Below are positions 7,606-17,700 of a stretch of 32,242 bases of DNA, piece by piece. Where the stretch lies: the NCBI GenBank assembly GCA_027486095.1, contig JAIXPT010000095.1:1-32242 (forward strand), given 5' to 3'. The notes under the pieces are model-generated. The model did not search any database. It was not told where the DNA came from and saw only the letters and a list, made by a program, of their open reading frames with translations. A program made the translations under genes and the position numbers. The stretch's first letter is position 1. Every line of letters begins with the position of its first letter. The DNA comes from Planctomycetaceae bacterium. GTDB taxonomy: Bacteria > Planctomycetota > Planctomycetia > Pirellulales > UBA1268.

Positions 7606-8712
7606 ATGAAACAACGCCGCGCGTTCACGCTCGTGGAACTGCTCGTGGTGATCGCGATCATCGGTGTGCTCGTGGGGCTCCTGCTGCCGGCCATTCAGAG
7701 CGCCCGTGAGTCTGCCCGCCAGAGTCGTTGCAAGAGCAACCTGAAGCAGCTCGGGCTCGCGGCGCTGAATTACGAAGCCGTGAGGAAAAGACTGCCGGGG
7801 CATCACTACCCGTATGAATTGCGACGGTTGATCAATTCGGGCATCACCATAACCTACGGCGACAGCGTGGGCTGCTTTCTCTGGCTGCTTCCGTTCGCCG
7901 AGGAGCAGCAGCTGTACGACCGCGTTTTCAACGAGTTCACGAAGAACAACGCCAGCGGTCGCGGGGGGATTTTTGCCATTCCCATCGGTGTGTTCCTCTG
8001 CCCTTCGGAACAATTTCGCAGGCTCGCACCTCTCGGTTATGCCACCATCAACTATCGTGCGAATCGGGGCGACGTCTACACCGCCAACCACGCTAAATGC
8101 CGCGGTGTCTTCTCACCTGGCTCGACCTGGACCGGGAGCCCCCCAACAGCCGAGACGAAAATTGCGAGCACGTCGCTGAAGGAAATCACTGATGGGCTGG
8201 CGAACACGCTGATGTTCAGTGAAGCCATCATTGCGGATTCATCCAGACTGAGTGCCTTGCCGTCCGGCGTGGGCAGGTTCGGCAGCAGTATCAGCGCCTC
8301 GACTGCGCCCGCATCGTGCTGGGCGCTCGTCGTCGGCAACGACTACTTGGCGATTCCCTCCGACGTGCGATATCCGCCCGGGGGCTGCTGGTGGAGTTCT
8401 GGTGATTCCGACACCGCGTTCTACGCGAACGCCTCGCCGAACACGCCCCGTTGTGTCAACGACTACAACTGGGGGGCGATGGTCATGCCTGCGAGTAGTT
8501 ATCACCAAGGCGGTGTGTTTGCGACGATGTGCGACGCTTCGGTGCGGTTTGTGTCGGATGGGGTGGATGCCGGCGACCCGACGCAGCAGCAATACAATAA
8601 TCAAGGTGCCCCGAACTACGCGAATGCTTGGACGTATTCAGGGGCCAGCATTCGAGGCGTTTGGGGGGCGATGAGCACCATCAAGCAGGGCGAGACGGCA
8701 CGGATGGAGTGA
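7606..8712 (+). CDS. DUF1559 type II pseudopilin-like protein
   Basis: This 368-residue protein belongs to the DUF1559 family, which is greatly expanded in planctomycetes. The N-terminus [20 protein letters not shown] is a type IV prepilin methylation/cleavage motif, with processing before Phe7 and Glu at mature position 5, followed by the hydrophobic helix. The conserved stretch [20 protein letters not shown] comes next. The C-terminal domain ends with the family's His/Gly-x-F-x-x-x-x-Asp-x-S-V-R-F element ([20 protein letters not shown]). It is probably displayed or assembled as a minor pilin-like protein. It starts 30 bp after the PEP-CTERM gene and 29 bp before the lipoprotein gene, the arrangement usual for this family. 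Confidence 0.92.
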   Translation: MKQRRAFTLVELLVVIAIIGVLVGLLLPAIQSARESARQSRCKSNLKQLGLAALNYEAVRKRLPGHHYPYELRRLINSGITITYGDSVGCFLWLLPFAEEQQLYDRVFNEFTKNNASGRGGIFAIPIGVFLCPSEQFRRLAPLGYATINYRANRGDVYTANHAKCRGVFSPGSTWTGSPPTAETKIASTSLKEITDGLANTLMFSEAIIADSSRLSALPSGVGRFGSSISASTAPASCWALVVGNDYLAIPSDVRYPPGGCWWSSGDSDTAFYANASPNTPRCVNDYNWGAMVMPASSYHQGGVFATMCDASVRFVSDGVDAGDPTQQQYNNQGAPNYANAWTYSGASIRGVWGAMSTIKQGETARME

Positions 8713-8741
8713 GTTGCGTGACGGGATCAAGGTAGGGATTC

Positions 8742-9260
8742 ATGGAAGTACGTTCGATGAACAGCAATCTCAGCGTGGCGATGTGCTGCAAGGGGATGGT
8801 CGCGGCGGGCCTCATCGTGGCAGCAATCACCGGCTGTGGCCGTCGTGGTCCGGCCGTGGAGATGGTGGAGGGAACCGTCCTGCTCGACGGCGAGCCTGTG
8901 GAAGGGGCAACGGTGCTGTTTTCGCCGGAATCCAGCGGTGCCGAACGCGGCCTTCCCGCGGGAGGACGAACGGGCCGCGACGGAGTTTTCCATCTGAATG
9001 CGGCCGGCGGCGCGAAGTTCGGGGCAGGCACGAAGATGGGCGACTACGTTGTCACGATCATCAAGCAGGACCACGATCCGGTACCGCCCCCGGATCCAGA
9101 CAAACCTCCCAGTGGACCGCCGGACGTCAAGGTGTGGGATGTGCTTCCCGTGGTCTACAAGCACGCGATCACGACTCCGTTGCGGGCCACGGTCAAGAAG
9201 GGCAAGAACACCTTTCGGTTCGAGCTCGATTCGTCAGCGACGGAAACGACGCCGAAATGA
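8742..9260 (+). CDS. small lipoprotein with carboxypeptidase-regulatory-like domain
   Basis: This 172-residue protein has a signal peptide ending in a lipobox (AAITGC, lipidated Cys32). A single beta-sandwich domain follows: VEGTVLLDGEPVEGATVLFS, then GGRTGRDGVFHLN and GDYVVTIIK. These are the strand motifs of carboxypeptidase-regulatory-like/transthyretin-like domains. The Pro-rich linker (DPVPPPDPDKPPSGPPD) and a C-terminal strand pair complete it. Such lipoproteins often follow DUF1559 genes in planctomycetes; a shared envelope role is inferred, not known. The start at 8742 has GGTAGGGA upstream; ATG at 8757 is an alternative. Confidence 0.82.
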   Translation: MEVRSMNSNLSVAMCCKGMVAAGLIVAAITGCGRRGPAVEMVEGTVLLDGEPVEGATVLFSPESSGAERGLPAGGRTGRDGVFHLNAAGGAKFGAGTKMGDYVVTIIKQDHDPVPPPDPDKPPSGPPDVKVWDVLPVVYKHAITTPLRATVKKGKNTFRFELDSSATETTPK

Positions 9261-9367
9261 GCGGTGGTCGATTGCCATGCTGATGCATACGTCGATCGTC
9301 GCCCGTTTTCGATCAGGGGCGAATCCAGCGGAAGTTCGCAAACAATACCTTCGTGAGATCCGAGCCT

Positions 9368-9508
9368 ACCTTGGGCCATGATTTCCTCGCGGAAGTCTCC
9401 GGCCACGGAATCATAGGCTGCCCATAGATCCATCGGGCCGGGGCCTGCAGTTTCAGCGGCCGCTGAGACCAGTCCACCGATCATGCCGAGGATCTGCAGC
9501 ACGCGCAT
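9368..9508 (-). pseudogene. N-terminal remnant of an exported alpha/beta hydrolase
   Basis: On the minus strand an ATG at 9508 begins a signal-peptide-like MRVLQILGMIGGLVSAAAE, followed by PMDLWAAYDSVAGDFREEI. The Leu-Trp-x-x-Tyr-Asp pattern also opens the two large hydrolases in the window (LWGNYDPGVEPLD and LWADFDPRLDPLE), and the Gly-Asp-Phe-x-Glu-Glu form is familiar from planctomycete acetyl-xylan-esterase-like proteins. After about residue 47 the frame loses similarity and the gene body is absent. Confidence 0.4.
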
Positions 9509-9626
9509 TGTCGCAGCCCCGCCTTTATTCAATGAGAGCCGCGCACGACGGCGACGTACGGGCCTCATAGCCTCGCTTGAAGTTGCCATGGTTCGTTTTC
9601 ACCCGCACGCTGAGGAGTCGCTATCA

Positions 9627-9655
9627 TTGAAGATATCGTTGACAAACGTTAATAT
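9627..9655 (+). promoter_or_regulatory. candidate promoter of the four-gene hydrolase operon
   Basis: TTGAAG (9627-9632) and TAATAT (9650-9655) are separated by 17 nt in a clearly A+T-rich island. A second TTGACA (9639-9644) lies inside it. The first gene starts about 105 bp downstream, leaving a moderate leader. Confidence 0.35.
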
Positions 9656-9761
9656 AAACAAATGTGGGAAACGCGGCACCGTCGTGTGCTCCCATCACGC
9701 AGGCGTGCGGCGGCGGGCTCGCGCCACCCTCGAGTGAGCCATCTTCATCGGCAGCTAAGGC

Positions 9762-12725
9762 ATGCGACAAACAATCAACCAGCGGCGTGCGAGCCACGTG
9801 CTGCTCGCGGTGATCGTCGTCGGGCTGCTGGGGCTCAGGCACCCGTGCCTTGCGTCTGAGCCCGTGGAGATCGGCGCGGGCAGGGTCGTCTTGAAATTCG
9901 CCGCCGACGGCCGGCCGAAGTCGCTGCTCGCGGACGGCAAGGAGCTGCTCAATGAGCAGGATCCGGGCCCAGGCTTCGAGCTCATGGGCTTCGCTTTCGA
10001 CGAGAGGCGGCCCGTCTCCTTTTTGTTCAAAGACCTGCGCTGGGACGGGCGGCAGCTCGTGGCCGCGATCAAGGACAACATTCGCATCACGTTCGACGTG
10101 ACGGCGGCCGACCGCTATCTCGCCTTCCGAATCAGCCGCGTGGAGGGCGTGCCGAAAAGCAACCTGCTCTGGCTGCGATTCAAGATGAACACGGACTGGA
10201 AGATGAAGACGCTGCCGCTCGACTTCATGACGCGGGCCGCCAACTGGGGATGCGATGTGAGTTGGCCCTGGCTGTGGGCCAGGGGTTCGGGTACGCCGCT
10301 TGGCAGTTTCGCTCTCTACGTGCCCTCCGATGCCGCCGACGAAGACGAGACGCTCCTGCACCTGTGGGCGAACGAGGGCTTGCCGCACCCCAGGGTTGAG
10401 GGCGAGTGGACGGTCGAGCGAGCGCGGGCCTGGCTCGCGGAGTGGCAACGGGAGTTTGCCGATCAGAGCCAGCTCTTGATCACGGCAACCACGAATGCAG
10501 AGCTCTTTGAACTCGCCGACTTCGCCGCGAAGCTGGACATCAAACGCATCTACATGCACACCGATACCTGGCACGGCGAATACTGGCCCCGGAAGTACAG
10601 CTTCCTGCACCTCAACCCGAGCACGTTCCCCGATGGCGAGAAAGACTTCCAGAAGTTCGCTGCCTATGCACGAAGCAAGGGCATCGGCCTGGCGATCCAC
10701 ACAGTGAGCTGCCCGATCGCCAACGCGGATCCCGACTACGTGGTCGGCAGGATCGACCCGCGGCTGGCGAAGTGGATCGAAGGCACGCTCGCCCGCCCTG
10801 CGGCCCCGACGGACACCACTCTCCTGTTCAAGCCCGCGCCCGGCGGCGAGATGCCGGAGAGCCTGGGTCGGCCGATCACCGGTCCTGAGCACGTCGATCC
10901 TTGGAACAACATTCGGGTGATCCGCCTCGGCGACGAGTTCGTGGAAGTGGGGAAGTTTGGTGATACCGACCGTGACGTATGGACTCTCGAGGGATGCCGA
11001 CGCGGGCTGTTTGGCACCGCCGCGGTCGCCCACATGGAGCACGCGCCGCTGATCGGCCTGATTCGGCCCTACGGCCAGGTCTTCACGGCCGACAGCGACA
11101 GCACGCTCGTCGAGGAACTTGGCCGCCGAATCGCTGAGTTCTACAACCGCACCGGCATCAATCATTGCGAACAGGATGCCGGCGAGATCCACACGGTCAA
11201 CAGGCCATGGGGCTACGCCAAGTTTGCAGAGTTCGTCTACACGAACGTTGATCACCCGATCACCAGCAATAACTCTGGCGGCTCGCACATGCCTTGCCAG
11301 TTCGAGTATCGCTTCAACAGCTCGAAGGCGGCCGTGGCGGCACGAAAGCAAGCAACTGTGCCGCTGATGCTTCCCCGCAACGGCCGGCTGGCAACGGGAC
11401 CGTATGAGCTGTGCTCCGGGATGGGCAAGGCGATCGCCTCGGGCGTGAGAAGCGTGGGCATGCATAAGCCGGAGCCGATGTTTGGAGTGTCGCAGGAGAT
11501 CCTGCGCACGCATGGTCTGGCTGGCCATGCCGCAGAGACGGTGCTGGCCTGGAAGCGGGTCGCGCCGCTGCTTTCAGACGAGCAGCGCAAGACGATCCTC
11601 GCGGCCGACGAGAACGTGTTGTTTCGGGCGGCCAAGACCGCGGTCGGCTACGAGGTGGTTCCGCTGCGGATGCTCTTCCGACCAGGCATCGACATCGGCT
11701 GGAAGAGTGGGTCGGAGTTTGGGCCCATCGTGCCCCGGCAGTATTTCCAGGCGGGCACCCGCCTGGCTGTGGAAAACCCCTACGGCGAACAGGAGCCGGA
11801 ACTCCTGATCCGCGTCATGAGTGGGTTCGGTGGCCCGGCGTTGGCGAACGTGCCCGACGACGCCCGAGCCCCTCAGGCCGCTGCTGCCGAAAAGGCGCTC
11901 GTGGAGTCGTACAACATCGGGGCTGGCATCAAGCCAACTGACGCGTCATCGCCGAAGGCATCGCAGTCCGATCCGGCAAAAATGGTTCTCCAGCCAAAGG
12001 CGGGGCAGATTCGGAACATCGGCGACCATCTGCTCACCGACGACGGCGCCGCGCTCGCGATTCGCTTCGAGAACAAGCGCGGCGAGGCGATCCGCAACGA
12101 AGCGAATCTTCCCGTCTTCGAGTGCTCGGCAGACATGGAGCGGGCGCGGGGTATCGCCGTCACCGTCACGGGGGACGGCAGCGGGGCGGTGCTCGTGCTG
12201 CAGGCGCACTGCCATGGCCCGCGGGATTACGTGATCCCGCTCGACTTCAAAGGCCCGCGTGACGTCGTCATCCCGTGCGGGGAAGTGTCGTGGAGCGATG
12301 CCCGCTGGGGCTGGCGGTTTGAGACCAAAAACTCAAAGTATGGCCCCCTGCGCAGGATGTCGCTTGGACTGGGGCAGGTGCCGCCGAAGACGACGGTCAA
12401 TATTTCGATCGCCAATCTGCGGCTGCTGCCGGAAACACCGGCCGCATTGATCGTCCCAGTGATCAGCGTTGGGGCAGGCACGCTCGAGATTACGGGCACG
12501 ATCGCGAGCGATTCGTATGCCTGGTATCGGGGCGGCGAGACGCTCGGCGTCTACGATGCGAACTGGCAGTTGATTGCCACGCTACCCGTGGTCAAGAAAA
12601 ACTTTGTGGCACCGCACGGCCCGCTGGAGATCGGTGTCGAAAGCAAAGGCCCTGGCCCCATGCCATGGCTCGAGAGCCAGTTTTTTGTCAAGGATGAGCC
12701 GCTGCGCGTCCAGCACCCAGAGTGA
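9762..12725 (+). CDS. exported TIM-barrel glycoside-hydrolase-like protein
   Basis: This is a 987-residue protein with a signal peptide (VLLAVIVVGLLGL ending near CLAS). Residues about 25-230 form a beta-rich N-terminal domain. A probable TIM barrel follows (about 235-650): FAAKLDIKRIYMHTDTWHGEY, GIGLAIHTVSCPI, then GINHCEQDAGEIH with Glu470, Asp472 and Glu475 as catalytic candidates, and HPITSNNSGG. A C-terminal beta-sandwich (about 790-980) may bind carbohydrate. The barrel resembles uncharacterised glycosidase-like proteins of Bacteroidetes and planctomycetes, distantly like clan GH-D/GH31 enzymes; I cannot assign a family or substrate. It is first in a run with two esterase-like hydrolases, seven bases before the next start. 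Confidence 0.8.
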   Translation: MRQTINQRRASHVLLAVIVVGLLGLRHPCLASEPVEIGAGRVVLKFAADGRPKSLLADGKELLNEQDPGPGFELMGFAFDERRPVSFLFKDLRWDGRQLVAAIKDNIRITFDVTAADRYLAFRISRVEGVPKSNLLWLRFKMNTDWKMKTLPLDFMTRAANWGCDVSWPWLWARGSGTPLGSFALYVPSDAADEDETLLHLWANEGLPHPRVEGEWTVERARAWLAEWQREFADQSQLLITATTNAELFELADFAAKLDIKRIYMHTDTWHGEYWPRKYSFLHLNPSTFPDGEKDFQKFAAYARSKGIGLAIHTVSCPIANADPDYVVGRIDPRLAKWIEGTLARPAAPTDTTLLFKPAPGGEMPESLGRPITGPEHVDPWNNIRVIRLGDEFVEVGKFGDTDRDVWTLEGCRRGLFGTAAVAHMEHAPLIGLIRPYGQVFTADSDSTLVEELGRRIAEFYNRTGINHCEQDAGEIHTVNRPWGYAKFAEFVYTNVDHPITSNNSGGSHMPCQFEYRFNSSKAAVAARKQATVPLMLPRNGRLATGPYELCSGMGKAIASGVRSVGMHKPEPMFGVSQEILRTHGLAGHAAETVLAWKRVAPLLSDEQRKTILAADENVLFRAAKTAVGYEVVPLRMLFRPGIDIGWKSGSEFGPIVPRQYFQAGTRLAVENPYGEQEPELLIRVMSGFGGPALANVPDDARAPQAAAAEKALVESYNIGAGIKPTDASSPKASQSDPAKMVLQPKAGQIRNIGDHLLTDDGAALAIRFENKRGEAIRNEANLPVFECSADMERARGIAVTVTGDGSGAVLVLQAHCHGPRDYVIPLDFKGPRDVVIPCGEVSWSDARWGWRFETKNSKYGPLRRMSLGLGQVPPKTTVNISIANLRLLPETPAALIVPVISVGAGTLEITGTIASDSYAWYRGGETLGVYDANWQLIATLPVVKKNFVAPHGPLEIGVESKGPGPMPWLESQFFVKDEPLRVQHPE

Positions 12726-12732
12726 GGAAACC

Positions 12733-14718
12733 ATGAGACAGTGCATAATGCATTTCGTTGGTGTGCTAAGTCTGACGGCTGCGACGGCCGCCGCGGACCA
12801 GGAGTCGCTCCCGCCCCTGCAAGACGGCAAGGCACCGACGAACCTCACCGAACTATGGGGCAATTACGACCCGGGCGTTGAACCGCTCGACACGCAGGTG
12901 GTGCGGGAGTGGGAGGAGAATGGCATCACGCTGCGGCATGTCGTCTTTACGGTGGGCGTGTTCAAGGGAAAGCCCGCGCGACTCGCCGGCTTCTACGGCT
13001 TTGTTAAAGGAGCCGAGCGATTGCCGGGGATTCTTCAGGTGCACGGAGGCGGGCAGAGCGCCTCCCTCGACGAGGTCCGCGGATTCGCCCGCAACGGCTA
13101 CGCCTGCCTCTCCATCAACTGGGGTGGCAACAAGATGGAGGGTGTGAAAGACGACGAGCCAAACACCGATTGGGGCGCACTCGACGCCACACAGCGGCAC
13201 AACAGCCACTACTCCGGCGGCAAGCCCGACTCGAAAACGCTCGATGACGTCGAGTCGCCGCGAAACAACAACTGGTTTCTGCTCGTGCTCGCGGCGCGGC
13301 GGGGCCTCACGTTTCTGGAGCAGCAGCCCGAGGTCGATCCAGACAGGCTGGGCGTGACCGGCCATTCGATGGGGGGCAAGATCACGGTCAACGTGGCCGG
13401 CATCGACCGCCGCGTGAAGGCGGCCGTGCCCTCCTGCGGCGGCTCAGGAGGTGCAGGCGGAAAGCTGAGCGGCATGCCGGGGGCGGGGGTCGGGGCCGAG
13501 AAGCCGAGCATCTACGACGCGACGATCGACGACCGCGCGTACATCCCGGGCATCACCTGCCCGATCCTCTTCATGTCGCCCACCAACGATTTCGCCGGCC
13601 CGTTCGACAACATGACGGAAAACTGGCGGAAGATCGGCAGTCGGATCGTGGGCTTCACGGTCGCGCCGCATTTCAATCACCGCGCACTCCCCGAGACCTC
13701 CATCTGTGGCGTCCTCTGGTTCGACCAGCATCTCAAGGGGGGCTTTCGGTTTCCTGCAACGCCCGAGCTGACCGTCACACTCGAGACGGCGAGCGGTGTG
13801 CCACGGGCGACGGTGAAGCCGGACCGGGTGGCCGACGTCGCGAAGGTGGACCTCTATTATTCGATCGATCCCCACTGCATCACCCGGTTTTGGCGAGACG
13901 CGGAAGCGAAACGGGACGGTGATGCCTGGACCGCCGACCTGCCGGTGCTGAGCACCGACCAGCCGCTCTTCGTGTATGCCAACGTCAGCTATCCGCTGAC
14001 GACCGAGCGGCTCGGCTTCCGGGGATCAAAGCCACCCGCGACGTTCATGATCTCTTCCCGCGAGGCGATTCTCCTGCCCGAAGACCTACAGACGGTGGGC
14101 GTGAAGGCGACCGACGCGCCCACGCGATTGATCGACGACTTTGGCCGCGGCTGGCACGATTGGTGTCGGCTCGAATGGGCCAACCCGCACCATTGGTCTG
14201 TCACCACCCACAAGATCAAGGATCCCAAGTGGCGCGGGCCCGACGGGGCGAGGCTCGTCTTCGACCTCAAGTGCCCGACCGACATCGTCCTCAGGGTGAC
14301 GGTCACGTCGAACGGCTGGGGGGCATTCCCTGGTTTGCCCTGGGGCCGCACCTACCAGGTCCGCAAGCCGATCAAGGGCTCGCCCGACTGGCAGACCATA
14401 TCCGTGTCGCTCGACGAGCTGGTTGCCATCAAGAAAGACGACGCGTCGAGGAAAGACGATCCGTCCACGCTCACGTCGTGGGCGACGGCGACGGAGCTGA
14501 ACTTTGGCTGGGCACCGACGTACATTCAGGATGGGCAGGAAGTGCCGTTCGGACCGGAAAACTCGCAGCGCAACGGCTGGCATGAGCCCCGTGAGTTCAG
14601 GAACCTGCGTTGGGAAGGGGGCAGCGACGCAGCTGCATCAGTCGCTCCCGCCCCCGCCGCCCCGGCCCCCGGCGAACTCGATGCGACGATCCAATCAGAG
14701 ATCAAGAATTCGCTCTGA
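12733..14718 (+). CDS. exported alpha/beta hydrolase (esterase-like)
   Basis: This is a 661-residue exported hydrolase. The start ATG at 12733 has GAGGA at 12724-12728 and a signal peptide (IMHFVGVLSLTAATAAA). The hydrolase domain (about 40-340) shows the oxyanion HGGGQ motif, the nucleophile elbow GHSMGG (Ser212), an acid at SPTNDF (Asp286) and His316 in FNHR, as in acetyl-xylan-esterase/dienelactone-hydrolase-like enzymes. The C-terminal part has a fibronectin-like region and a jelly-roll segment (LIDDFGRGWHDW, KDPKWRGPDGARLVF). The same architecture recurs in the fourth gene of the operon. Deacylation of a polysaccharide is the likely role, but the acyl group is unknown. Confidence 0.86.
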   Translation: MRQCIMHFVGVLSLTAATAAADQESLPPLQDGKAPTNLTELWGNYDPGVEPLDTQVVREWEENGITLRHVVFTVGVFKGKPARLAGFYGFVKGAERLPGILQVHGGGQSASLDEVRGFARNGYACLSINWGGNKMEGVKDDEPNTDWGALDATQRHNSHYSGGKPDSKTLDDVESPRNNNWFLLVLAARRGLTFLEQQPEVDPDRLGVTGHSMGGKITVNVAGIDRRVKAAVPSCGGSGGAGGKLSGMPGAGVGAEKPSIYDATIDDRAYIPGITCPILFMSPTNDFAGPFDNMTENWRKIGSRIVGFTVAPHFNHRALPETSICGVLWFDQHLKGGFRFPATPELTVTLETASGVPRATVKPDRVADVAKVDLYYSIDPHCITRFWRDAEAKRDGDAWTADLPVLSTDQPLFVYANVSYPLTTERLGFRGSKPPATFMISSREAILLPEDLQTVGVKATDAPTRLIDDFGRGWHDWCRLEWANPHHWSVTTHKIKDPKWRGPDGARLVFDLKCPTDIVLRVTVTSNGWGAFPGLPWGRTYQVRKPIKGSPDWQTISVSLDELVAIKKDDASRKDDPSTLTSWATATELNFGWAPTYIQDGQEVPFGPENSQRNGWHEPREFRNLRWEGGSDAAASVAPAPAAPAPGELDATIQSEIKNSL

Positions 14719-14755
14719 CTCCGGCCGCAGTGGGTCTCGGGGCCATCTCTCCACC

Positions 14756-17700
14756 ATGCTCAGACCGCTGCCAACATTCGCGATTCTTGCCGCCGCAGTG
14801 ACGCCCCTGCCGGCCGGGTGGCTTCGTGCCGACACGCTCACCGAACAGTTGACGCGGGCAGGCACGCAGGCGGTCGCTGCCGCAGCGACGGCGTCGGGCG
14901 ACGCTGCCCGTGGCGCGGTTGTGTTTCACACGGCCCACCTCACGTGCACCAAGTGCCATGTGGCCGGTGAGGGCGACTCGCCGCTGGGGCCGAATCTCGC
15001 CGGGCCGCGTGTCGGGCCCAATGGCGCCCTTGCAGGCGCCGCCCTGACGGAACACCTCGTCGAGTCGCTTCTCCAGCCTTCGAAGTCGATCCGGCCCGAG
15101 TACCGGGCCGTGACGATCCTCACCACCGAGGGCCAATCGGTGTCGGGGCTGATCGCCCGGGAAACCGACGCAACGATCGTGCTCCGCGATGCCGGTGCGG
15201 GCGGGAAGGAGATCGACATCGCCGCTGACGACATCGACGAGCGGACCAATCTCGCAGCGTCGCTGATGCCCGCGGGCCTCGTGAATCTCCTGGCCGACCG
15301 GCAGCAATTTCTCGATCTCGTGAAGTATCTCGACGAGATCGCCCGCGGAGGGGCTGACCGGGCGGCGGCCCTGCGACCCGATCCAACGCTGCTCGCCTCA
15401 GCCGGGCCGGCTGCCTACGAGGCCACGATCGACCACGCGGGGTTCATTACCGAGTGGGATGATCCGCACAAAGCCGCGGCGGCATTCAAGCGGGGTGAGG
15501 CGATCTATGGCCGGGTCTGCGCCAACTGCCACGGCACACACGCGGCGGCGGGATCGCTCCCCACGGCGCTGCGGTTTGCCGAAGGAACGTTCAAGGCCGG
15601 GGCCGATCCGTATGCCATGTATCGCACGCTCACGAGCGGCACTGGGCAAATGGTGGCGCAGTCGTGGATGGTGCCGAGCCAGAAGTACGACGTGATTCAC
15701 TACATCCGCGAGGCGTATCTCAAGGATCGCAATCCGAACTTCTACACGGCCGTCACGCCCGACTATCTGGCCGGGCTGCCTAAAGGCACGGGCCGCGGGC
15801 CGGAGCCTTCGAACATCGAGCCGTGGCGGCTCCACGATTACGGGCCGTTCCTCGCCGCGAGCATCGAGGTGGGTGGCGACGGCACGAACGTGGCCCGCAA
15901 GGGGCTGGCCGTGCGGCTCGATGCCGGCCCAGGGGGCATCGGCCGCGGCCGCGTGTGGATTCTCTACGAACTCGATACGCTCCGCGCCGCTGCGATCTGG
16001 AGCGGCGATGCGTTCATCGACTGGCGCGGGATCAACTTCGACGGCAGCCACGGCACGCATCCGCGGGTCGCAGGCACCGTGCTTGCGCAGATGCCGACGC
16101 TCCCCGGCTGGGCCGATCCAGACACAGGCTCGTTCACCGACCCACGGCCGCTCGGTCGCGACCACAAGCCGTATGGCCCACTGCCGCGGGCACACGCACA
16201 ATTCAAGGCCCTGCACCACGCGGGCGACTCCGTCGTACTCGAATACACCGTGGGCGACACGCGCATCCTGGAGACCGCGCGGCTCGAGCAGGCCGCTGGC
16301 GAGCCGGCTCCCAAAGCCGTGCCGATCGTCACCCGAATCTGGTCGGTCGCGCCGCACGATGGCGAGCTGGCCGTGCGGATCGCGGCGGTCGGCAAGGGCA
16401 GGGCGACGACGGCCGCGGCCGTCATCGGGCAGCCGACGGCGGCAGCGCGGCTCGAAACGCGCGACGGGTTTCACGTGCTCATCCTCCCGGCGAGTGAGGC
16501 GGCCACGACGATCGGTGTCGCGCTGGCCTCAGGCGATCAGGCCGCCCTGGCCGCAAATGCCGCCCGGCTGCCGGCTGTCGAGCCACTCGACACGCTCGTG
16601 GGCACGCCGGCCCGCGATCCCTGGACCGTGCCGCTCGAAAACCGCGTTGTTCGCGGTGCCGACGGCGGCCCGTTCGCCACCGACGTGCTGACCCCGCCGG
16701 TAGCAAACCCGTGGAACGCCCAACTGCGGTTCAGCGGGATCGACTTTCTGTCTGCCGACACTGCCGTGCTCTGCACGTGGGATGGCGATGTGTGGACCGT
16801 CCGCGGGCTTGCCGACCCCGACGGAAGGCTTGCATGGAAACGCATCGCATCGGGGCTCTACCAGCCGCTCGGCATCAAGGTGGTCGAGGGGGCGATCCTC
16901 GTCGGCTGCCGCGACCGGATTGCGATCCTGCGCGACCTCGACGGCGACGGCTGCACCGATCGCTACGACACGTTCAACTCCGACCACCAGGTGACGGAGC
17001 ATTTTCACGAGTTTGCAATGGGGCTGGAGGCCGACGCAGCGGGCAACCTGTACTACGCCAAGAGTGCGCGGCATGCACTGCCCGCCGTCGTGCCTCACCA
17101 TGGCACGCTGCTCGAGGTGGCGAAGGACGGCTCCACGACCGAGATCCTCGCCACGGGCTTCCGCGCGGCCAACGGCGTTTGTGTGGAGCCCGAAGGCACG
17201 TTCTTCGTCACTGATCAGGAAGGTCACTGGTGTCCGAAGAACAGGATCAACCACGTCCGCCGTGGCGGTTTCTACGGCAACATGTTTGGCTATCACGACC
17301 GGACCGACTTCAGCGACGCGGCCATGCAGCAGCCGCTGGCCTGGCTGACGAATGCGTTTGACCGCTCGCCGGCTGAGCTGCTCCGCGTGCCACCGGATGC
17401 GTGGCCGCCGCTCTCTGGCGGGCTGCTCGAACTCTCCTACGGCGAGGGGCGGATTCATCTTGTGTTGCCGCAGCCGATTTCAGCTGCGGCCGCGACCGGG
17501 CCGCAGCTACAAGGAGGGCTCGTGGCCCTGCCGATGCCCGACCTTCCCACCGGCATCATGCGGGGCCGATTCTCTCCGCATGATCACGCCCTCTACGCAT
17601 GCGGATTATTCGCCTGGGCGGGCAACAAGACGTCTCCCGGCGGCTTCTTTCGCGTGCGTCGCACGGCTGAGCCCGTGCACATGCCGATCGCACTTGCCGC

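Larger units (their letters stand above)
9261..9761. other. 500-bp intergenic region, mostly non-coding
   Basis: No intact gene is seen. It holds a minus-strand hydrolase remnant (9368-9508), an A+T-rich promoter-like patch (9627-9658), and otherwise open but unconvincing frames. No terminator hairpin with a T-run was found after the lipoprotein gene. Confidence 0.5.

Noticed and set aside
9624-11528. A 634-codon open frame on the minus strand opposite the TIM-barrel gene
   Set aside because: It is an antisense shadow favoured by high G+C: no ribosome binding site, Arg/His/Ala-rich low-quality translation and no domain, while the plus-strand frame has a signal peptide and domain motifs.
14504-14755. 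An upstream extension of the di-haem protein by 84 codons
   Set aside because: It overlaps the hydrolase coding region, is basic and Pro-rich, and would bury the signal peptide that begins at ATG 14756.
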